Source of the DNA: Symbiodinium natans
Taxonomy: Eukaryota > Sar > Dinophyceae > Suessiales > Symbiodiniaceae
Assembly: GCA_905221605.1 (NCBI GenBank)
Contig: CAJNDS010002327.1
Coordinates: forward strand, 65,001-129,000
Direction of reading: 5' to 3'
DNA: 64,000 nucleotides
Each line of letters begins with the position of its first letter. Position 1 is the stretch's first letter. The notes beneath the pieces were generated by a model. That model saw nothing but the letters and a program-made list of their open reading frames with translations. It did not search any database and was not told the origin of the DNA. Positions 26,101-32,100 of the stretch are shown piece by piece. The translations under genes and the position numbers were made by a program.

Positions 26101-29100
26101 TGTCGACTTCGAACTTGCTGGCCTCCGTCGCAGTGCTTGTCCTCATTGCCACAAGATCTCCAACTGCAGAGAATATTGCTGCAAGGAGCAGAAAGCAAGA
26201 ATGTCTTGCTCTCGGTCGTGGGCGCAAGCTGTCCACTGGTCCCACTCCGAAATGACCTTGGGAGTTGCTTCCGGGCAGCTTCGGATTCAGACGAGAGGGA
26301 GGAGCTTGGCACGACGCGTTTGTGACTGTACGGATCCTACCAGCACTTGCATGCCTGTGCAAGCAGCTGAGACTTTAAAGACTGTAGGCTGCGGGCGCAG
26401 TCAGAAGGGCCACTGCTGGTGCAACCCTCCATCCTGGCAGCAGGCAACACAAATTCACGCCACGTTTGTGACCTGCCAAAGGGGTGCAACTGAAAGAACT
26501 TCGCACTTTGAGGGCCAGGCTCGTGAGTATGCCCACTGCAACCGGCACCGTCGGAGCCTGGTCGCTCAACCTCACAGACAGGCTTCTGCGAGCACACCCA
26601 ACATTCTTAAACCCTCCTCCAGGAACGAAAAGTTACTCCATGGTACTCCACAACATGCTTCCCCCGCCGGTGTGGAAGGCCTTCCTCCCAAGCATTTCGC
26701 TATCGATGATGGTTTGATGGTTGCTGCTCTTCGAAATTTGTTTGAAGGTTCACGAAAGTGTGGCTTCAATCAACTGTTTGAACGTGCAGTGGCGTGCAGG
26801 ATGAACGGCACAGTGCTTGCTAGCCAATGTGTGCTTTGGGCCTTGTGCTAGCATTCAACTTGACATATTGGAACACAATATGAACCAGAGGCCAGCTGCC
26901 CTTCGGTGGCGATCACGTTGGAACGGGTTGTATCCATTGCAACCGACCTCAAGTCAGGTCGCCCGAGCATGTGCGTGAAAAGAGTTGAAGGGATCATTGC
27001 TGCACTGATGCCTCTGCAACTGCGAGTTGTCCGCGGCTAAGGTCGAAGCCCAGTTGGACCATTGGCTGAACATACAAGCCCTGAGACATGACAACACAAC
27101 ATCAGAATCAAAGCAGAACAATGCTTCACAACTTCCACAAAAAGCACCATGCTATGTCAATAATTGGCGATAACCACCCAACATCGGACACGAAGCACGA
27201 TAAGCTGTGGAAGCTGTGGATCTTTCTCGATTTAGAACCCCTAAACAATCTTCGGGGCGCATAAGGCACCTCAATGATGGGTTGCCTCTTTGGCCTGCCG
27301 AACAGGAGTAAGGGAACTAGATAGTTCCTTCGTTGAAACCCTGGTATTCTGTGATATTCTTGACAAATCCTTTTCTCAAAGCCTTTGGAAAGCTGTAGGG
27401 TTGTTGGGAGTAGGGTGTGGGGCTGAGGGTCTGGAGTCTGCTTTGGCAGTCTACTGTCGCCAAAGCTCTTGGAAAAAAGTGGCGAGAGTCTTGTTTGCGA
27501 CTAGCCGGCCGAGCCTGGGGTTTTGAGGCCCCCCGGGCTTTCCCGAAAACCGGGAAAAGCTAGCTTTTTAGGTTTTTCTAGCGTTTCTAGCTTTTTCTAG
27601 CCTTTGTTTGCCTTCTTTGGCCCTTGCTAGCCTTCCCTAGAATGCTAGCCTGCGCTAGCCTTTCGCAGCGAAAGAAGACGTTTGATGTTGCCCCATAGAG
27701 GGTTGAGGATTTGGGGCTCCATGGAGCTTCCATGAGAATTCCGCGAACCATTCCACAAGCTTCGCTTGCGCAGCGCCGCGCTGAAATTTCGAACTATATA
27801 ATGCTTGCCATGCATGTCACTATCGCCTAGACAAACTGCGTCTCCAGCAAAACACCATCGCAGGATGGCACCCGGGCACGAAAAAGCCATGTTGAGCAGA
27901 CTCTGAGCAGTCTGCATGCCATGGCAGGGCTGTTCGTTACCTCAATTGTGCCGTTCGATGTAGTATCACTCAAGAAGGCAAAACCGCTCGTGAATCACAA
28001 CAAGACTTGGCCACTCACATGGGTGTTCTTCTCGAGTGGTGCCGACGCATGGTTTCCTGGCGACTCAGCTGTTGCGCTGACAGCAGAACTCACATCCAGA
28101 CCAAACTGTCGTTGTTTGCTTCGGGTTCAAACTGCTACACTGGTTCACACCATGCCCAATCAAGCAACGTGAAAAAGGACAGTTGAGAAAGAGAAGAGAC
28201 GCGACTTACGTTCAACATGGGCTCCACACCTTCCTACCAGCTTTTGCATGCGAGGTCGATGGCATAGTTCAACATTCGGGAAGGTCTGTGGAACGCTGCT
28301 TGTAAAGCAGCAGCGAAGATGCACTACGCACAGCAATGGAGGTTCTGCGGCCGGCAAACATCATGTACTTAGGCGGCATGACGGATCCCTTCCCATGCAC
28401 AACCGTGGATGTCGAGTGCCCCTGCCGTTATTGACCCCGTGTGAGCTGGATATGCAAGTCGAACAGTGAGGCCAGACTCTCAAAGAAGCTTCCAAGTCAA
28501 GCGGCCCTCCGTTGGCAGAGAAGCGAATGATTCGGCGGTCTCTGGTGTGCCTTGGAATCTCACCAACAATTGTGCCAAGTCATCGCGAGAAATCACCAAG
28601 TGGCTTGCAAGGACATAAAACTTTCAAAGAACTGCAATCCGTGTCATGATCAAGGCCACTGCCATCCTTGGCCGCATGTGCAACTGCAGGTCGTCCACGA
28701 CTCAGCAACACACGCCATGCACTGCCACAGCTGTGCGCAAAGCTTGACCCGAACTCAGTGAACCTGCATCCAGTTGTGCTTTCATGCTGACAGCGTCCTC
28801 TGCTCAGGACGACTCTGGGGATCAAATCGATGTTCACCGAAGCAAACGACGGGCCAAGTGTAGTCAAGCCCCCAACGTTCCACTGATTCATCTCACAGTC
28901 CACGACATGGCCCTGATCTCGTGTTGCTCATCCAATATCTGTCGTCACTTTTGACGTTCACAGAGCAGCTGTCACATCCCTGACCTAACCTGCCTCAACC
29001 TGACATGACAGAATGTTACACGGAAAGAATCACCAAAACTCTCGGATGCCCTTCAGAACCCTTCGGCGCTTTGCCTCGCCACACGGCTGCACCTGCAGAC

Positions 29101-32100
29101 TGCGTCCATCCGGTCCCACACTTTGTGGCAAGGCTTTGCTTGCTCATCCACTCATGCAGAACCCAACTGAAAAACTCTACAAACGGGCGCGCCTCACGCA
29201 AGGGGCCCTCGACTGATTGCCTGCTATCATGGATGGGGGCCAGTGCAGCGTGGATGTTGGGTGCGCCACAATGGAAGCCAATCTCACGCATTCACGTTAC
29301 AACCCCGGTCGTTTATTCTGTTGCAACCAGCAACCTTCATTGCCCCAATCAGCATGAGTTCACTGTCCCAGCTCTCGGGGTTCATGGATGGTTAAGGTTT
29401 AGGGTTGAGTTAGGATTCGGGTTTAGAGTTTTGTGTTAGCTCACGTTTCCAGAGTGTTAAGATTGCGGTCCGTTTCCCCGCCAGACTCCAACGCTTGGAA
29501 TCGGGGTTCGCAGTTGAAGAGTCTCACACGGGACCGACCCTAAACCCTAAACCCTAACCGCACCCTGCACCCGAAACCAGTACTCCTCAATCCCTGTCCT
29601 TCCAGCATAAACTAGTTTTTGAATACTGGCTGTTTATTCGGAATATGGTTGCAAAGTATTACAGGGATCTTCTTAAGTGAGTATTATACATCAGATATTG
29701 TTTCAGCATGTGTTCCCTTTTCTTGTTGATTAAAAAAACATGTGATGGATGGTGTTTACGCTATCTTCATTCAGTTGGTGTATCGAATGTCCTGCTTTTT
29801 CCCGACAGCATGGCGGAGGGTTTTTCAGCGGAGGTGGTTGTCGTTAAAGAGTGGTCGTTATATGGATGACGTGATGGATGGCGTGATGGATGATGCCCGG
29901 ATGGATGGCGCGATGGATGTTGATGGATTTCGTGGGTTTGCCCCTTAAAATTAAGATGTTTTTAAAGCACGGGGTAGGGTTGGCGGGAGCCGCCGCACTT
30001 GGTTAAAACCAGTGGAAAAACGACAACCCTCTGCGTGTTTTGGCGTTGTCGAAACGCAAAAACAATGAGCCTTTGTGTGTTCTTGGCGTGTCACGATCGC
30101 ACGAACGACAGCCCTCTGCGTGTTGTGGCGTTGTTGAAACGCAAAAACGATGACCCTCTGCGTGTGCGGGGGGTGTCGTGATCGCACGAACGACAGCCCT
30201 CTGCGTGTTTTGGCATTGTCGAAACGCAAAAACGAGGACCTTCTGCGTGCGCGCGGGGTGTCGCGACCACGCGAACGACAACCCTCTGCGTGTTTTCGCG
30301 TTGTCGAAACACCGTCGAAGTGCAAAAACGAGGACCCTCTGCATGTGCTGTGGGTGTCGCGATCGCGCGAACGACAACCCTCTGTGTGTTTTCGCGTTGT
30401 CGAGAATGCTTTTGTGAAGCTTCTTCGTTGTCGTCGGATGTCGTCGTGGAATGGATGTCGTGTTGGATGTCGTGACGGATGAAAATTATAGTGAGGTCTT
30501 AATGGCGACTCTAAAATGCTTTCGGGACAACCGTTCTTTAGTTACATGTCTTCATCTCGGAAAAGCGATATCTTTTGCTTCACATCTTCATAATCCAAAT
30601 GCTTGGCGTTCTGGAAATAGCTTCTTTTTCTGGGAACAGTATTAGTTTATGGATGTTGATGGGCTATGACTTGCGTTTAAGACAAATGGGGCTTAATGAG
30701 GAGTTACGGTAATTGCAAACTCGTTATCTCCATGTCTACCTTGAATAGCATGGCTTTGTGGATGACATTATATTGCACAATCCAAGATTAAAGAGGTTCT
30801 TTGTCTTTCGCTCTCGCCGCCGCAGAGACGGGAATCCCCGGCCGAGGCGGATCGACCAGTGCTAAAAGCAGCTGGGTGACGATTGTGCGTGCTTGCAACG
30901 TGGACCGCAGATGGTGGCGGTGACGTTGCTGTGTGAGCAACGGAATTGCAGAGAAAGACATACAGTAGGAGCAGGCCGGCCCAGAAAGTACAGCAACAAC
31001 AGCTGATTTCTGGGATGACGTCATGCTTGCAAACCCTGGTCGCACCCTCCGTGAGCAGCTTCCTGGGCCACGGTGCGGTGACGATCCCTGGCAGTGGAAA
31101 TATATGTGGCTCAACTAAGCCTCCAATGTCCCGGTGCCACTCGTGCACAGACAAAAAGCAACGAGTGGAAACTGCCACAGAAACATCTGAGGCTCCAGCC
31201 TCTGGCCTGAATCACACGGACCCCACCTCAGAGGCAAAACTCAGCAGAGGGGTAGCAGGTGGGCTCACGGGCAGCAGTGGCAAAAAGGCTTGCTTTATTC
31301 AGCTGAAGTATCAACATCTCAGTACGATCAGGGAAAGAGGAGAACAAGTACGATGCCAGCGGGAATAGGGTCTTCACCCGCACTCTCCTCCAGCACATAG
31401 GACGAGGAGAGACTACAAGTATGGGCTAGAAAAGTGATGAAGCTACATGTTCGGAATGATGGAGAACCTCGAATACAGAACGGAACGCATCTACTGCCGG
31501 ACACTTTAGCTCCCAGCTCGGACCAAGAGCTGAACATTGCATCCTGCTCGGGCTTGGGAGAGCCTCAAAAGCGTCATGAGAGGGATTCCCGCGACCCCCC
31601 TGAATCGTCCAGCCATTGAATGTCATGGGCTCATTACGGCGCAACTTGAGCTTTCGAGCACGAAGAAGACATTCAAGGACGACACAAAGGCCCTACACCC
31701 ACTCAGCAAGTGCTGCATCGGCTGCAATGAAATCCAAAAATGCACGGAGACCCGCACATTCCCTTTTGTAGCAGGGCTTGGTGTCTTCCTGCATCTTTGG
31801 CTTTTCTCCGTGCCAAAAGCAATCATACACATACAACGTCTGCCAAATTCTGCAGAGCAGTCCTGAATCCCTTGGCAGGGTTGTCCGCACTCGTTGTTCG
31901 GTCGCGCAAGAGCCCTGAGAAAGCTGAAAACCAATCATGTTGGGGAGACTTCGACACAACTGCTGTTCATGTGATCTGCGGCTACGCTGGAAAAAGATTG
32001 AAAGACTGCAGCAGGAAATGCGGAAATGTGCCGTGAATCTCTTACCCTGAAAGATGCGGCATCCAAGGCTTGTTGGTGGTCCTCAGCGCCAGGCCTGTGA

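Noticed and set aside
27539-27557. Stem-loop TTTCCCG/CGGGAAA as a terminator
   Set aside because: Bacterial-type terminators do not apply in nuclear DNA. It is part of a CTAGC/TTT-rich degenerate repeat patch at 27.5-27.7 kb.
29951-30377. Three overlapping minus-strand frames of 73-124 codons
   Set aside because: All three frames of an 85-base repeat with few stops; no splice support.
31984-32036. Plus-strand LKDCSRKCGNVP as a TSP1 core
   Set aside because: Lacks the Trp pair and ends in a stop. The overlapping minus-strand exon (RSRRSHEQQ) joins its neighbour in phase.
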